Source: Myxococcales bacterium
GTDB taxonomy: Bacteria > Myxococcota_A > Polyangia > Polyangiales > Polyangiaceae
DNA: 37,530 nt
Assembly (NCBI GenBank): GCA_013297655.1
Contig: JAAFHV010000064.1
Span: 1 to 37,530, forward strand
Direction of reading: 5' to 3'
The notes under the pieces are model-generated. The model was not told the origin of the DNA, ran no database searches, and saw only the letters and a program-made list of their open reading frames with translations. This document shows positions 1 through 8,787 of this stretch, piece by piece. The stretch's first letter is position 1. Each line of letters opens with the position of its first letter. A program made the position numbers and the translations under genes.

Positions 1-42
1 GCCGCGTTGGTTGGCGAGGGGCGGTTGGGCTACGTTAGCTCG

Positions 43-2106
43 ATGCGGCTTCTTCGTGGTTTGGGCGTATTTGTCCTCGGTGCGTTGCTCGCTTCGGTGA
101 GCGGAAGCGTGGCGTGCTCGTCCGACCCCGGTGACGGACGCGTAGAGCCACAGGTCACGAAGGGCGCGACCTCGGTGTTCGATCCGAGCGCGGACTTCGC
201 GAAGGAGGGCGCGTTCTTCGATTTGCCGTACCCGTCCGACCTCCGCCTCGACGCGAAGGGGGGCCCGGACATCGCGGCCTATCCGAACCCCGCGCTCCCG
301 CTCATGGACGAGTTCAAGAAGATCGCGGGCCAGCGCAAAGGCTTCCCCGTGATGTCGATTGGCTATTTCCGATTCGACGCACCACTCGAGACGAGGACCG
401 AATCCGGAGTCCTCCCGGGCGACAAGGCGCAGCCGATCCTGCTCATGGACGTGGACGACAAATCGCCCGAAAAGGGCCGCCTCTTCCCGGTGGTCGCGAG
501 CACCCCCAACCCCGACGGCTACGTGCCCGAGTACCTCCTCACGGTGTCGCCGCGACCGGGCGTGCTGCTCTCTCCGTCACGCAAGTATGCGTTCGTCGTC
601 CGCGCCGGCGCGAAGGACGCCGCGGGCAACCCCCTCGTCGCTTCGGCGGCGATGCAAAAGCTCGCAAAGGGCGAGTCCCCAGGTGGGACGCGCGGCGACG
701 CGCTCGTTCCGCTCTATGCCCCGCTGTTCGCCGCCCTCGACGCGGCGGGAGTGCCGCGCACCGACGTGGTCGCCGCCACCGTGTTCACCACCGGTGACAT
801 GGTGGCCGATACGGCCGAGCTCACGAAGAAGCTCTCCGAGGCCGCGCCCGCGACCCTCAAGGACTTCGCGCTCGAGGCGATCCCCTCGTTGCAGAGTGCA
901 CCTTTCTGCCACGTGACGGCCAAAATCACGCTCCCTCAGTTCCAGAAGGGCAAACCGCCGTTCGACACCGAGGGGCTCTTCGAGTTCGGCGCCGACGGCA
1001 TGCCGGTGAAGCAGCGCGACGAGGACGTCTCGGTGTCGATCACGATCCCGAAGCGCGAGATGCCGGACGCAGGCTTCCCGCTCGTGGTGTTTTACCACGG
1101 GTCCGGCGGGCTCGCGCGCGAGCTGGTCGACGGCGGCACCAAGGGTGACCCTTTCGAGGTGTGGCCCGGCGCGACGATGGCGAACTTGGGATTCGCGATG
1201 GCGGGCGCTTCGCTCCCGATTAGCCCCGAGCGCGTGCCCGGCGCGAAGGACTACGACTACCTCAACCTCAACAACACGCCCGCGATGAGGGACACGTTCC
1301 GCCAGGGAATCGTGGAGTCGCGAATCTTGATTACCGCGCTGGAGAAGGCGCGAATTCCGAAGACGGTGCTCGACGCCTGCACCGGGGTTACGCTCCCCGC
1401 GACCCAAACCGAGTACAAGCTCGATCTCAAGCGCCTCAGCGTGCAGGGGCAGAGCATGGGCGGCATGTACACCAACATGGTGAGCGCGGTGGAGCCTCGC
1501 ATCGAGGCGGCGGTCCCCACTGGGGCGGGCGGCTACTGGACGTTCTTCGCCCTTCGCACGAACGTGCTCCCGAATGCCTACAATCTCCTTCGTTTGCTCA
1601 TCGGCACGCGCGAGGAGATCACCTTCATGCACCCCGCGCTCCACCTCATCGAGACGGCGTGGGAGGCGATCGATCCGATCACGTCGACCCCCCGCCTCTC
1701 GCGTGAGCCGCTCCCCGGGCACCCGGTGCGAAGCGTGTACGAGCCGGTCGGAAAGGGGGACTCGTACTTCAACACCGACATCTACGACGCGATGGCGCTC
1801 GCTTATGGCCACCCGCGCGCGGGCGACGACATTTGGCCGAGCATGAAGCCGAGCCTCGAGCTCGTTGGCCTCGGCGAGAAGGCCAGCTACCCCGTAAAAT
1901 CCAACCTGAAGACGCGCGACGGAAAGCCGTACACCGGCATCGTCGTGCAGTACGACAACGACAACGGCGCGTTCGACGGGCACGGGATTTACCGCCGCGT
2001 CGAAGCCGTGCGATACCAGTACGGATGTTTCCACGCGACCTATCGAAAGAACGGAGTAGCGGTGGTGCCCCCGCCCGCGAAGCTCGGCACGCCCTGTCCG
2101 GAGTGA
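43..2106 (+). CDS. Secreted alpha/beta-hydrolase lipoprotein
   Basis: 687 aa, probably an outer or periplasmic lipoprotein with an alpha/beta-hydrolase (lipase/esterase-like) domain. The ATG at 43 is preferred over an in-frame TTG at 7 because it begins directly with a signal peptide and a lipobox ending at Cys25 (SVAC). Residues about 60-340 form an N-terminal region with the motif FDLPYPSDLR, typical of myxobacterial lipases of this kind. The oxyanion region is FYHGSGG (His352), the nucleophile elbow is GQSMGG (Ser471), and a late FDGHG (His647) could supply the catalytic histidine; the acid residue is not obvious. The substrate is unknown. Its stop overlaps the GTG start of the next gene, so the two are probably co-transcribed. 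The hydrolase fold is well supported; the exact activity is inference. Confidence 0.85.
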   Translation: MRLLRGLGVFVLGALLASVSGSVACSSDPGDGRVEPQVTKGATSVFDPSADFAKEGAFFDLPYPSDLRLDAKGGPDIAAYPNPALPLMDEFKKIAGQRKGFPVMSIGYFRFDAPLETRTESGVLPGDKAQPILLMDVDDKSPEKGRLFPVVASTPNPDGYVPEYLLTVSPRPGVLLSPSRKYAFVVRAGAKDAAGNPLVASAAMQKLAKGESPGGTRGDALVPLYAPLFAALDAAGVPRTDVVAATVFTTGDMVADTAELTKKLSEAAPATLKDFALEAIPSLQSAPFCHVTAKITLPQFQKGKPPFDTEGLFEFGADGMPVKQRDEDVSVSITIPKREMPDAGFPLVVFYHGSGGLARELVDGGTKGDPFEVWPGATMANLGFAMAGASLPISPERVPGAKDYDYLNLNNTPAMRDTFRQGIVESRILITALEKARIPKTVLDACTGVTLPATQTEYKLDLKRLSVQGQSMGGMYTNMVSAVEPRIEAAVPTGAGGYWTFFALRTNVLPNAYNLLRLLIGTREEITFMHPALHLIETAWEAIDPITSTPRLSREPLPGHPVRSVYEPVGKGDSYFNTDIYDAMALAYGHPRAGDDIWPSMKPSLELVGLGEKASYPVKSNLKTRDGKPYTGIVVQYDNDNGAFDGHGIYRRVEAVRYQYGCFHATYRKNGVAVVPPPAKLGTPCPE

Positions 2107-2648
2107 AGCTCGGCGCCGCGTCGCTGCTCGCGCTCCTCGTTTTTGCTTGCGGGAAGGCTGCGACCCCGTCCACGCCCGATGTTCCTATGCCGGAGCCCCG
2201 CACGGTGGACGCGTCCGACGAGCCGCAGGCGCCGCCTGTGGCTCCCGTTTCACCACCAGCCGATGCGGGCGTCGCGCAGGGCAACGTGGACGCGGGCTCC
2301 TCGACCGGCCCTGGGAGCGGGGGCGGGAGCGAGGCCGCGACTTCCCCCGTCGAACGAACGGGCCCCGTGCTCGACGACGCCGACGCGGTCGCCCGTGCGT
2401 CGCGTGTCGCGAACGTCGCGCTCCAAAAGGCCTATGCGGACTTCGTGAAGAAGAACCAAATCGCGCCGTCCCACACCGGCCCCTGGGTAAAGGCCGCGAG
2501 CGAGGTAAAGGGCAATACCAAGTCGGGTTGGGACGTGACCTTTCGTCATACCCCCCCGGCCGGGTTCTCGCACGAGGCCATCGTTCACGTGACCCCGCGC
2601 GGCGAGCTCACCGTGAAGAAGGCGCACGCCGACTTCTCCTCGGACTAG
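2103..2648 (+). CDS. Small lipoprotein, function unknown
   Basis: 181 aa. The GTG start at 2103 overlaps the stop of the hydrolase gene (GTGA), implying translational coupling. The signal peptide ends in a lipobox VFAC (Cys about 16). Residues about 20-85 are a low-complexity Pro/Ala/Ser/Gly linker, common in myxobacterial surface lipoproteins. The C-terminal ~95 residues form a small folded domain with alternating hydrophobic strands (GWDVTFRHTPPAGFSHEAIVHVTPRG), which I do not recognise. It converges on the minus-strand gene ending at 2654, with only 5 bp between stops. The coupling suggests a role with the upstream hydrolase, but nothing in the sequence states one. Confidence 0.75.
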   Translation: MKLGAASLLALLVFACGKAATPSTPDVPMPEPRTVDASDEPQAPPVAPVSPPADAGVAQGNVDAGSSTGPGSGGGSEAATSPVERTGPVLDDADAVARASRVANVALQKAYADFVKKNQIAPSHTGPWVKAASEVKGNTKSGWDVTFRHTPPAGFSHEAIVHVTPRGELTVKKAHADFSSD

Positions 2649-2653
2649 CGTTT

Positions 2654-3340
2654 TCAGTACTCCACGCAATAAAGCATGAGCGTGTTTACGGCCTCGCAGG
2701 TCTTTCCCTCGGCAAAGACGGTCCGCCGTCCGGTCTCGTTGTAAATACCCGCGGTGCCGTTGCCGTTCGTGCTCGCCCAGTTGCCGCATGTCTCGCCGAC
2801 GGCGCTCGATGACGCGCCGAGACCGGTCCATACGTGAGTGCCTGACGAGGGCGTTCCCCCGTCTTTCAGGAGGATCGTCGTCATCGCGCCGTTGGTCTCG
2901 AGCCCGCTGAGGGAAGGCGCGACGATTGCGCTCGAGTTGCTGAACAGCACGATCCTTCGATTGTCGGGGGCGTATTGCGCGCTCGGAAGCTTTCCGTCAC
3001 GAGCGACGAACGGAACGAAATTCGGGCCGACCTCGTTTTTGCATTTAGCGATCATCGCGGCGGCCGAAGGCGCGACGAGCGTCACGAGAGCGATGCGGCG
3101 ATCCCCCGCGCCGGCCTCTGGACGCGGGCCGGAATCGAGGGGAGTCGGAGGGCCACCGTCGATCGGTAGCGGCGCCGCGCCGTCGGGGCGTGGAATGGGC
3201 GGGGGCGGAGGGCGCGTCGACTCCGAAGTAGACGGTGAAGGCACGACGCCTCCGTCTTCGCCCGTGTCGGCGACCCCGAACGTGGTGCATGCGGCGACGA
3301 GCGACAACAAGAGTGCGAAGCCTGCGAGCCCACGGACCAT
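2654..3340 (-). CDS. Lipoprotein with endostatin/DUF1554-like C-type lectin-fold domain
   Basis: 228 aa. The ATG at 3340 starts a signal peptide with lipobox LVAAC (Cys18). A Pro/Gly/Asp-rich spacer (about 25-80) follows. The C-terminal domain (about 85-228) carries the hallmarks of the endostatin-like/DUF1554 family of C-type lectin-like folds: an opening RIALVTLVAPS strand, an internal HVWTG, then CGNWASTNGNGTAGI, and a terminal Cys pair ending LYCVEY. Such domains are common in Leptospira and myxobacterial lipoproteins, with no defined activity. It is the last of three same-strand lipoprotein genes (5141 to 2654) and may be in an operon with them. A surface-binding role is inference. Confidence 0.75.
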   Translation of the reverse strand: MVRGLAGFALLLSLVAACTTFGVADTGEDGGVVPSPSTSESTRPPPPPIPRPDGAAPLPIDGGPPTPLDSGPRPEAGAGDRRIALVTLVAPSAAAMIAKCKNEVGPNFVPFVARDGKLPSAQYAPDNRRIVLFSNSSAIVAPSLSGLETNGAMTTILLKDGGTPSSGTHVWTGLGASSSAVGETCGNWASTNGNGTAGIYNETGRRTVFAEGKTCEAVNTLMLYCVEY

Positions 3341-3387
3341 CACAACAGAGTACGCGCAAGATGCGCGGTGTCGCTCGTGCTCTCGAG

Positions 3388-3894
3388 TCAGATTTTCGGC
3401 TTTTGTGGGCGAACGACATACACGCGGCCCGTGCGTTCGAGCGCGAGTCCTTTCGACGCGACAACGGCATCCAGCGCTTCGTCCCATGGAACGTGGCGCA
3501 GCTTCACCGTGACGCGGCTCGACGCGACGCTCTCGTCGACCACGACGTTGACGTTGCCTACGTCGGCCAACAGGCGAATCACCTCCGAAAGCGGCGCCTG
3601 CACCACGTCGATCGTGACCGCGCGTCCGTGGCCAGCGCGCGTCGAAGCGCCGTCACGAAGGACGACGCGAGAGCCCGGCGTCGCGCCCGGATCGGAGGCC
3701 GAATCCGCGGTTGTGGTGCTGCTCGCCGAGTCCTGAAATGCGGTCGCGAACAGACGATCGCGAGCACCGGTATCCGGGTGGGCCGGACGACTCGACGCGG
3801 GTAAGGGAGACTGCGGCGCGGGCTCTGCGCAGGCAAACACCACGAACGCGCCGAAGGCGACCATGCATGTCTGCTTGGTCGCCTTCGTGAGCAC
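3388..3894 (-). CDS. Lipoprotein carrying a lone secretin/PilQ-type STN domain
   Basis: 168 aa from GTG 3894, chosen because it gives a Lys-containing n-region before the hydrophobic core and lipobox VFAC; ATG 3864 is the alternative (158 aa, same lipobox). After a linker, the C-terminal ~75 residues read as a secretin/TonB short N-terminal (STN) domain: VTIDVVQAPLSEVIRLLADV, then NVNVVVDESV, then VTVKLRHVPWDEALDAVV. This closely resembles the repeated N domain of type IV pilus secretin PilQ. Family members normally continue into a secretin pore or TonB receptor barrel; here the protein ends right after the domain. It sits 12 bp after the stop of the upstream gene, so probably in the same transcript. 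It may act as a periplasmic adaptor or decoy; this is inference. Confidence 0.8.
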   Translation of the reverse strand: MLTKATKQTCMVAFGAFVVFACAEPAPQSPLPASSRPAHPDTGARDRLFATAFQDSASSTTTADSASDPGATPGSRVVLRDGASTRAGHGRAVTIDVVQAPLSEVIRLLADVGNVNVVVDESVASSRVTVKLRHVPWDEALDAVVASKGLALERTGRVYVVRPQKPKI

Positions 3895-3905
3895 GCGGGA
3901 GGAGC

Positions 3906-5141
3906 TCAGCGCGGGATGACGGGGTCGACGACGCACGTCGAAGCGACCTCGAAGAGGATATAAAACAGCGCCTTTTCCTGCGGATCGAGGGGGGCGGTCG
4001 CGCTCGTCTCGGTGTGGTACGTGCTGTAGAGCACGCGCCCGCAGCCGTATTCGAACGAGAGCGTCTGCGGCTTCTCGCCAGACTCGTTGCCGGCCATCCA
4101 CACCTTCGGCTGGTAGAGCTTCGTCGCGCCCGCACCACCGTCGGCGTCGGCGACGAATATGCCCTTCACGCGGTTGATGCGCTGGTAGTTTGCTTTGAGC
4201 TCGAAGTTCGTGTGGCCTTGTCCACGAAGCCAATCGTCGAGGCCTTGGTCCTTCACGATCGCGTTCACGGTGTAACCGCCACCGCTGCACCCGCGAGCTT
4301 GCGCGAACTCGACGTATTCGGGGAAAGTCTCGGAGACGAACCCCTGCTTCCAGTCGGTGACGTAAACCTTTCCGCCCTTGGTGACGTAGTCGCGGAGCGC
4401 GCCTTTGATGCGCGTGTCGTCGGCGACGTCTTGCGTTCCGTCGGCGACACACGAGCCGCAGGGCAAGAAGACTACGTGGTACCTGGATAGGTTGTTCGCG
4501 TCACCGAGGGTTGCTATCTCGGTGGAGTCCGACACCACCGTCGTCGGCGTAATTCCGAGCTTCCTGAGCGTCGCGCCGATGTCGTCGTGGATGCCGTCCG
4601 AAATCAAGATCGAGGGGACTTGGTCGCCTTTCGCCGCGTCGGCCGCGCGCGGGAGGGTGCTGTCGGCCTTGTCGACCCGGATGTCGCCTGCTTTGACGTC
4701 GACCTCGACGATGCGTCGAAACTGGCCCTTTTGGAAGATCAGGAACTGCTTGCCGATGCGGTTCGCGACGAGCTCGAAGCTGCCGTCGGCCTTGGTGACC
4801 GTTTGTGGGAACGACTTTTCGAGCTGAAGGCACGTGTCGCAGTAGTTGCCCGTCGGGATAGGATCCGGCTTTTTGGTCGCGAGATAAACGAGCGCGCCCG
4901 AGACGGGAATGTCGCCCGCGGGGGTAAAGACTTTGCCGGTCCACGTGCCCTTCGGGGAGAGATCTTCCGGGGGCGCAGCGTCGCCGAAGAGCGAGCCTCC
5001 GTCGTCGGTTTGGTCGACGGGGGGGGGCACCAAGATGCCGGCGTCGACCGGGTCCTCGAACACGGGACGGACAACGGTGGACGAGCACGCCGCGAGGGCG
5101 AGGATGCCGAACGTGACGGCAAGGGCGGTTCGAGTTTGCAT
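3906..5141 (-). CDS. Lipoprotein with carboxypeptidase-regulatory-like and ThuA/GATase-like domains
   Basis: 411 aa. A Shine-Dalgarno-like AAGGA precedes ATG 5141. The signal peptide ends in lipobox LAAC (Cys19). Residues about 65-150 look like a carboxypeptidase regulatory-like beta-sandwich (GTWTGKVFTPAGDIPVSGA, later ADGSFELVA), with CDTC between strands. Residues about 175-400 resemble a ThuA/class I amidotransferase-like fold: ILISDGIHDDIG, HVVFLPCGSC, a helix then GGKVYVTDW, and a final GCGRVLYSTYHTE before a helix. This arrangement is frequent in myxobacterial lipoproteins of unknown function. It heads the 5141-2654 run. The CGSC pair could be a disulfide. No catalytic role can be assigned with confidence. 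Confidence 0.78.
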   Translation of the reverse strand: MQTRTALAVTFGILALAACSSTVVRPVFEDPVDAGILVPPPVDQTDDGGSLFGDAAPPEDLSPKGTWTGKVFTPAGDIPVSGALVYLATKKPDPIPTGNYCDTCLQLEKSFPQTVTKADGSFELVANRIGKQFLIFQKGQFRRIVEVDVKAGDIRVDKADSTLPRAADAAKGDQVPSILISDGIHDDIGATLRKLGITPTTVVSDSTEIATLGDANNLSRYHVVFLPCGSCVADGTQDVADDTRIKGALRDYVTKGGKVYVTDWKQGFVSETFPEYVEFAQARGCSGGGYTVNAIVKDQGLDDWLRGQGHTNFELKANYQRINRVKGIFVADADGGAGATKLYQPKVWMAGNESGEKPQTLSFEYGCGRVLYSTYHTETSATAPLDPQEKALFYILFEVASTCVVDPVIPR

Positions 5142-5430
5142 GCGTTCCTTCGTCAGATCCGAGCCATTCCCGCGAAGCTGCGAGCCTCACTGGTCTACCC
5201 CGCGGCCGAGACGCGTGCCACACCTTAACGGCGCGACACCTTCACTTTTTGACGCAGTTGGCACCTCTCGGTGCGCAGATGTACACCTATGCACGTAGGC
5301 ACGAAGGCACGGAGGGGACGCCGCGGGCCGCCCTCTCGTGCTCCGCGACCCATCGTGAACAGCGAGCTCTACGGGGGATGATCGGCCGGACGAGGACCAC
5401 GCTTGGCTCGACGCTTGCTCGAATGGCCCC
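5142..5430. promoter_or_regulatory. Divergent intergenic region between lipoprotein run and sulfatase-fold gene
   Basis: 289 bp between divergent starts, so it must hold promoters for both directions. Visible items are a TTGACG at about 5249, a small hairpin GCACC-TCTC-GGTGC at 5261-5274, and three 8-bp imperfect direct repeats (GCACGTAG, GCACGAAG, GCACGGAG) at 5291-5314 that could bind a regulator. No promoter can be assigned firmly. Confidence 0.3.
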
Positions 5431-6783
5431 ATGTCGCTTCGCCTCGTGATGGCGGTCTCGCTCGCTCTGCTCGGATGTGGCGCGCAACGCCGCGACCCCG
5501 CACGTGCGAGCGCGATTCGTGCGGTCGAGGACCGCGGCGATCCTGCCGTGGCGCCGCGTTTCGCACCGGATCCGAAGCTCGTGGCGGGCGTGTCGGCGAC
5601 GAGCGACACCGAAGAGGCCCCGCTGTCCGTGCTCCTCGTCACGATCGATTCGCTCCGCGCCGACATGCCGTGGGCGGGGTACCCGCGCGAGATCGCCCCC
5701 CGCCTCACCGAGCTCGAGCGGCGTTGCGTGACCTACGAGCGCGCCTACGCCACCGCTTCGCATACCGCGCCGAGTGTGGCGTCGATCCTCTATGGCAAGT
5801 ATCCCTCGGAGCTCCCGCGCGACGGGGCCTTCTCTGCGGTGTATCCAAAGTCGCTCGAGGGGTTTCCGCACGCCCTCCGATCGGCGGGATACACCGTGGT
5901 CGCCGGCCACGCACACGACTACCTACGCCGCGCCGGGTTCGCCTCCGGCTTCGACTCGTATGCCCTCGTCCCTGGTCTCCGCCCGGCGCCGAACGTCGAC
6001 CCGAATCAAACGTCGAAGGCACTCGAGGCGCTCGCCGAGACACAACTGGACGCCCTCGATTCAGGGGAAAAGAAGCCGTTCTTCGCCTGGTACCATTTCG
6101 TCGACCCCCACGCGGAGTGGCTCGCCCCGGCCAAAGACGAGGAGGTGCCGGACTTCGGTCCGAAGCCGCGCGATCGTTACGATGCCGAGGTTTATGTCAC
6201 GGACAAGTACGTCGGGAAGCTGCTCGACTACATGGAAGACAAGGGCATGCTCGCGCGCACGGCGATCGTGGTCACGAGCGACCATGGCGAAGGCATAGGG
6301 GATCACGGCCAGCTCTTTCACGGATACGAAACATGGGAGAGCCTGGTGCACGTCCCGCTCTTCGTGTGCATTCCCGGGGTCGCGCCTCGGCGTGTCACCA
6401 CCCCGCGGAGCCTCGTCGATCTCGCCCCCACCATCCTCGAGCTCGCGCACGTGGAGAAGAGCTCCGATTTCCGTGGGACCTCCCTTGTCGCGGAGGTGCG
6501 AGGAGCCAACGCCCCCGCGCGCCCCGTGCTCGTCGATCTCCCTGCAAACGAGCTGTCGTTCGCGCGGCGCGCGCTCGTGGGGGAGAAGCTGAAGGTCGTT
6601 TACATCGGGGAATCTCGCCGTCGCCTCGTATACGACCTCGAGAACGATCCGGCCGAGCTTCACCCGATTCGCTCCGGGCCGCTCTGGGAAGAAGAGACAC
6701 GCAAGCTCCGCGAGGTGGAGAGCACGCTCCGTGAGGTGGTGCCTTCACGCTGCGCCCGAGGCTGCGCCCGAGGTTGGGACTGA
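5431..6783 (+). CDS. Sulfatase / alkaline-phosphatase-superfamily lipoprotein with Thr at the nucleophile position
   Basis: 450 aa. ATG 5431 opens a short signal peptide with lipobox LLGC (Cys16). The rest is an alkaline phosphatase-superfamily (sulfatase/phosphoglycerol transferase-like) domain: metal ligand Asp73 in LLVTIDSLRAD, the active-site turn SHTAPSVASILYGKYPSE at 110-127, metal ligands TSDHGEGIGDHG (Asp284, His285) and His297. In true sulfatases the turn is C/S-x-P-S-R, with the Cys or Ser converted to formylglycine; here it is T112-A-P-S-V, so formylglycine cannot form. Thr nucleophiles occur in phosphoethanolamine/phosphoglycerol transferase relatives, making a phospho-transferase or phosphatase possible. 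The C-terminus (RCARGCARGWD) is unusual and lies in a 123-bp tandem duplication. Confidence 0.82.
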   Translation: MSLRLVMAVSLALLGCGAQRRDPARASAIRAVEDRGDPAVAPRFAPDPKLVAGVSATSDTEEAPLSVLLVTIDSLRADMPWAGYPREIAPRLTELERRCVTYERAYATASHTAPSVASILYGKYPSELPRDGAFSAVYPKSLEGFPHALRSAGYTVVAGHAHDYLRRAGFASGFDSYALVPGLRPAPNVDPNQTSKALEALAETQLDALDSGEKKPFFAWYHFVDPHAEWLAPAKDEEVPDFGPKPRDRYDAEVYVTDKYVGKLLDYMEDKGMLARTAIVVTSDHGEGIGDHGQLFHGYETWESLVHVPLFVCIPGVAPRRVTTPRSLVDLAPTILELAHVEKSSDFRGTSLVAEVRGANAPARPVLVDLPANELSFARRALVGEKLKVVYIGESRRRLVYDLENDPAELHPIRSGPLWEEETRKLREVESTLREVVPSRCARGCARGWD

Positions 6784-6907
6784 AACCCGATTCGCTCCGG
6801 GCCGCTCTGGGAAGAAGAGACACGCAAGCTCCGCGAGGTGGAGAGCACGCTCCGTGAGGTGGTGCCTTCACGCTGCGCCCGAGGCTGCGCCCGAGGTTGG
6901 GACTGAA
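6662..6907. repeat. Perfect 123-bp tandem duplication at the end of the sulfatase-fold gene
   Basis: Copy 1 is 6662-6784 and copy 2 is 6785-6907; reading base by base they are identical. The unit is 41 codons, so frame is kept. Each copy ends in the same TGA, so copy 1 codes for the last ~41 residues and copy 2 lies after the stop (6781-6783). Copy 2 fills almost exactly the space before the convergent gene's stop codon (complement of 6908-6910). A 12-bp internal repeat (GCTGCGCCCGAG twice) sits near the end of each unit. Confidence 0.95.
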
Positions 6908-8776
6908 TCAGGGGACGACGAGCTCACCCTTGAACAGCTCGAGGAGCGGCACGAGCTCTCGGCGGTGCTCGTCGACGAAGTTCGGGACCCACGGCTCGCT
7001 CTTGCCGATGGTGCGCGGATCTCCTTCTTCGAGCCCCGCGAGCCCGTAGTGCTTGGCCACGTCGTCGAGCGTCGCGAGGTTGCCGCCGTGGCCATACGGA
7101 GCCGTCGCCGTCATGCCGCGGAGCTGCGGCGTGCGGAACGCGCCTTCGAGCTCCTTCATGTCCTTCGGCAAGAAGACGCTCTGGAACGCGCCGTCGGCGT
7201 ATTCGGGCTTGCGGAACTCGTGAGTGAAGAGCTGTGCCAGGCCCACCGAAGCTCCGAGATCCGGCTTTCCGTCGCGGCGGCCAGTGGGAAATCGAATGTT
7301 GTGGAACGCGTCGTCCGTGAGGCGCGGCCCGTAGTGGCATTGCGCGCACCCGGCCGTAAAGAAGATATGAAGACCCTGTTTTTGGTCCTCGGTGAGCGCG
7401 GAGAAGTCGCCGCCTACGTACCGATCGAGCTGGTTGCCCTTCGCCGACAACGTGCGCTCGAACGCCTCGAGGACCTTCGCCACGCGCACGAACACTTGGT
7501 TGACCGCCGCCTGATCGGCCGGCGCCATCGCGTCCCACGCCGCGTCCCCCGGCTTGCCGTTGGCGGGGAAACGCGCCCCATCGTTCAACGGAGGGAGCGG
7601 GCTCGTAGGGAAGATTGCCTCGTAGCGATCTTTGTAAAGTGCATATATTTTATGGGCGACGAAGAGGCGATTCGAGCCGACCTCGATCGGGTTCTCGAAG
7701 GGGCCCGTCGCTTGGAGCCAAAGGGTGTCGGCGCGCCCGTCCCAAAACTGGAATCGCGAGTGGGACGCATAAAGAATGCTCGGGCTGTTGCGATCGCCCT
7801 CTGCGACACCTACCGCGCGCGCCTTGGCGTCGGCAAAACCCTTGTCTTGCGCGTGGCATGTCGCACACGCGACTGCCCCGTTGGGCGCTAGGCGGGTATC
7901 CGAGAAGATGTCTTTGCCGAGCGCGGCGGCGAGGGGCGAGTCGGCGACGGCGTTCGTCGGATCCTTCGGAGGGGCGCCCGGGAGCGTCATCTCCTTCAGC
8001 ATGTCGAAGTGGTTCGTCGGGAAAAACTCGTCGACGTACTTCACGTCGGCGAAGGGGGGCGGCACGTTGCCGTCGAGCATCGCGACCTCGCGCCGCACCA
8101 TGCTGTCGAGCGTCTCCGGCTCCGGATCGGGCACGAAGCGACGTACGAGCATGGTCCGCGAGTCCACCAAGACGAAGAACGGAAGTCGCCTGTCGCCGAG
8201 GCCCACGCTTTGGAATCGGTAGGCCGGATCGGCGGCGACGGTCGCCGCGTGGGGCCCGAGCTCGGCCTCCACCCGCGCGAGATCGTCGCTCGTCTGCACG
8301 AGCACGTTGTTCTTGTCGGACACCACCAGATCGACCAGCTCGACCCGATCTTCGAGGCCCTTCGGGATCACGTCGGCGGTGTGATTTTGCGACCAAAGGC
8401 ACGTACCGCAGAACGCGGCGGTGGTGCGAAAGAGCAGGATCTTGGAGCGAGGCGCGCAGGGCTCGAACTTGCTCGCGAGCGCGTACGTGCCGCCCCCGAG
8501 CTTCGGAAACTCGAGCGGCGGCATCGTCGCGAAGAGGTCGATCTTCGTGTCGGTGGGGTAGGGCGACGGTTTGCCATCGATGCAGAGAGACGTCTTCGTC
8601 GCGTCTTTCCCTGCGTCGCTCGCGGCCGCGTCGACGCTCGCGTCTGGCGTTTGGCCGACGGGGTCGGACGAGCACGCCCCGTAGAGGGCAGCTCCCAAAA
8701 ACATGAGGCCCGAGGTGATCGAGCTCGCGACCTTGCCGCCGCGCCGCCGAACTACCCTCGGGCCTTCGATTTTCAT
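6908..8776 (-). CDS. Thioredoxin-like domain fused to di-haem MauG/cytochrome c peroxidase, lipoprotein
   Basis: 622 aa from ATG 8776. Signal peptide with lipobox LYGAC (Cys35), then an Ala/Asp spacer. Residues about 75-230 look like a thioredoxin/peroxiredoxin-type domain: FRTTAAFCGTCLW places a CGTC redox pair at 123-126, and RLPFFVLVDSRT carries the usual cis-proline strand. Residues about 250-620 are a di-haem cytochrome c peroxidase/MauG domain with two haem c sites, CATCH (304-308) and CAQCH (477-481), plus FQFWDGRAD, typical of this family. Such enzymes reduce H2O2 or oxidise proteins in the periplasm. The fusion is uncommon and suggests thiol and haem redox chemistry in one polypeptide. 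It follows the NHL-repeat gene by 11 bp, so the two are probably co-transcribed. Confidence 0.85.
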   Translation of the reverse strand: MKIEGPRVVRRRGGKVASSITSGLMFLGAALYGACSSDPVGQTPDASVDAAASDAGKDATKTSLCIDGKPSPYPTDTKIDLFATMPPLEFPKLGGGTYALASKFEPCAPRSKILLFRTTAAFCGTCLWSQNHTADVIPKGLEDRVELVDLVVSDKNNVLVQTSDDLARVEAELGPHAATVAADPAYRFQSVGLGDRRLPFFVLVDSRTMLVRRFVPDPEPETLDSMVRREVAMLDGNVPPPFADVKYVDEFFPTNHFDMLKEMTLPGAPPKDPTNAVADSPLAAALGKDIFSDTRLAPNGAVACATCHAQDKGFADAKARAVGVAEGDRNSPSILYASHSRFQFWDGRADTLWLQATGPFENPIEVGSNRLFVAHKIYALYKDRYEAIFPTSPLPPLNDGARFPANGKPGDAAWDAMAPADQAAVNQVFVRVAKVLEAFERTLSAKGNQLDRYVGGDFSALTEDQKQGLHIFFTAGCAQCHYGPRLTDDAFHNIRFPTGRRDGKPDLGASVGLAQLFTHEFRKPEYADGAFQSVFLPKDMKELEGAFRTPQLRGMTATAPYGHGGNLATLDDVAKHYGLAGLEEGDPRTIGKSEPWVPNFVDEHRRELVPLLELFKGELVVP

Positions 8777-8787
8777 AGGTACGAAGC

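Noticed and set aside
1833-2102. Upstream extension of the small lipoprotein gene
   Set aside because: It overlaps the hydrolase in another frame and would bury the clear signal peptide that begins at GTG 2103.
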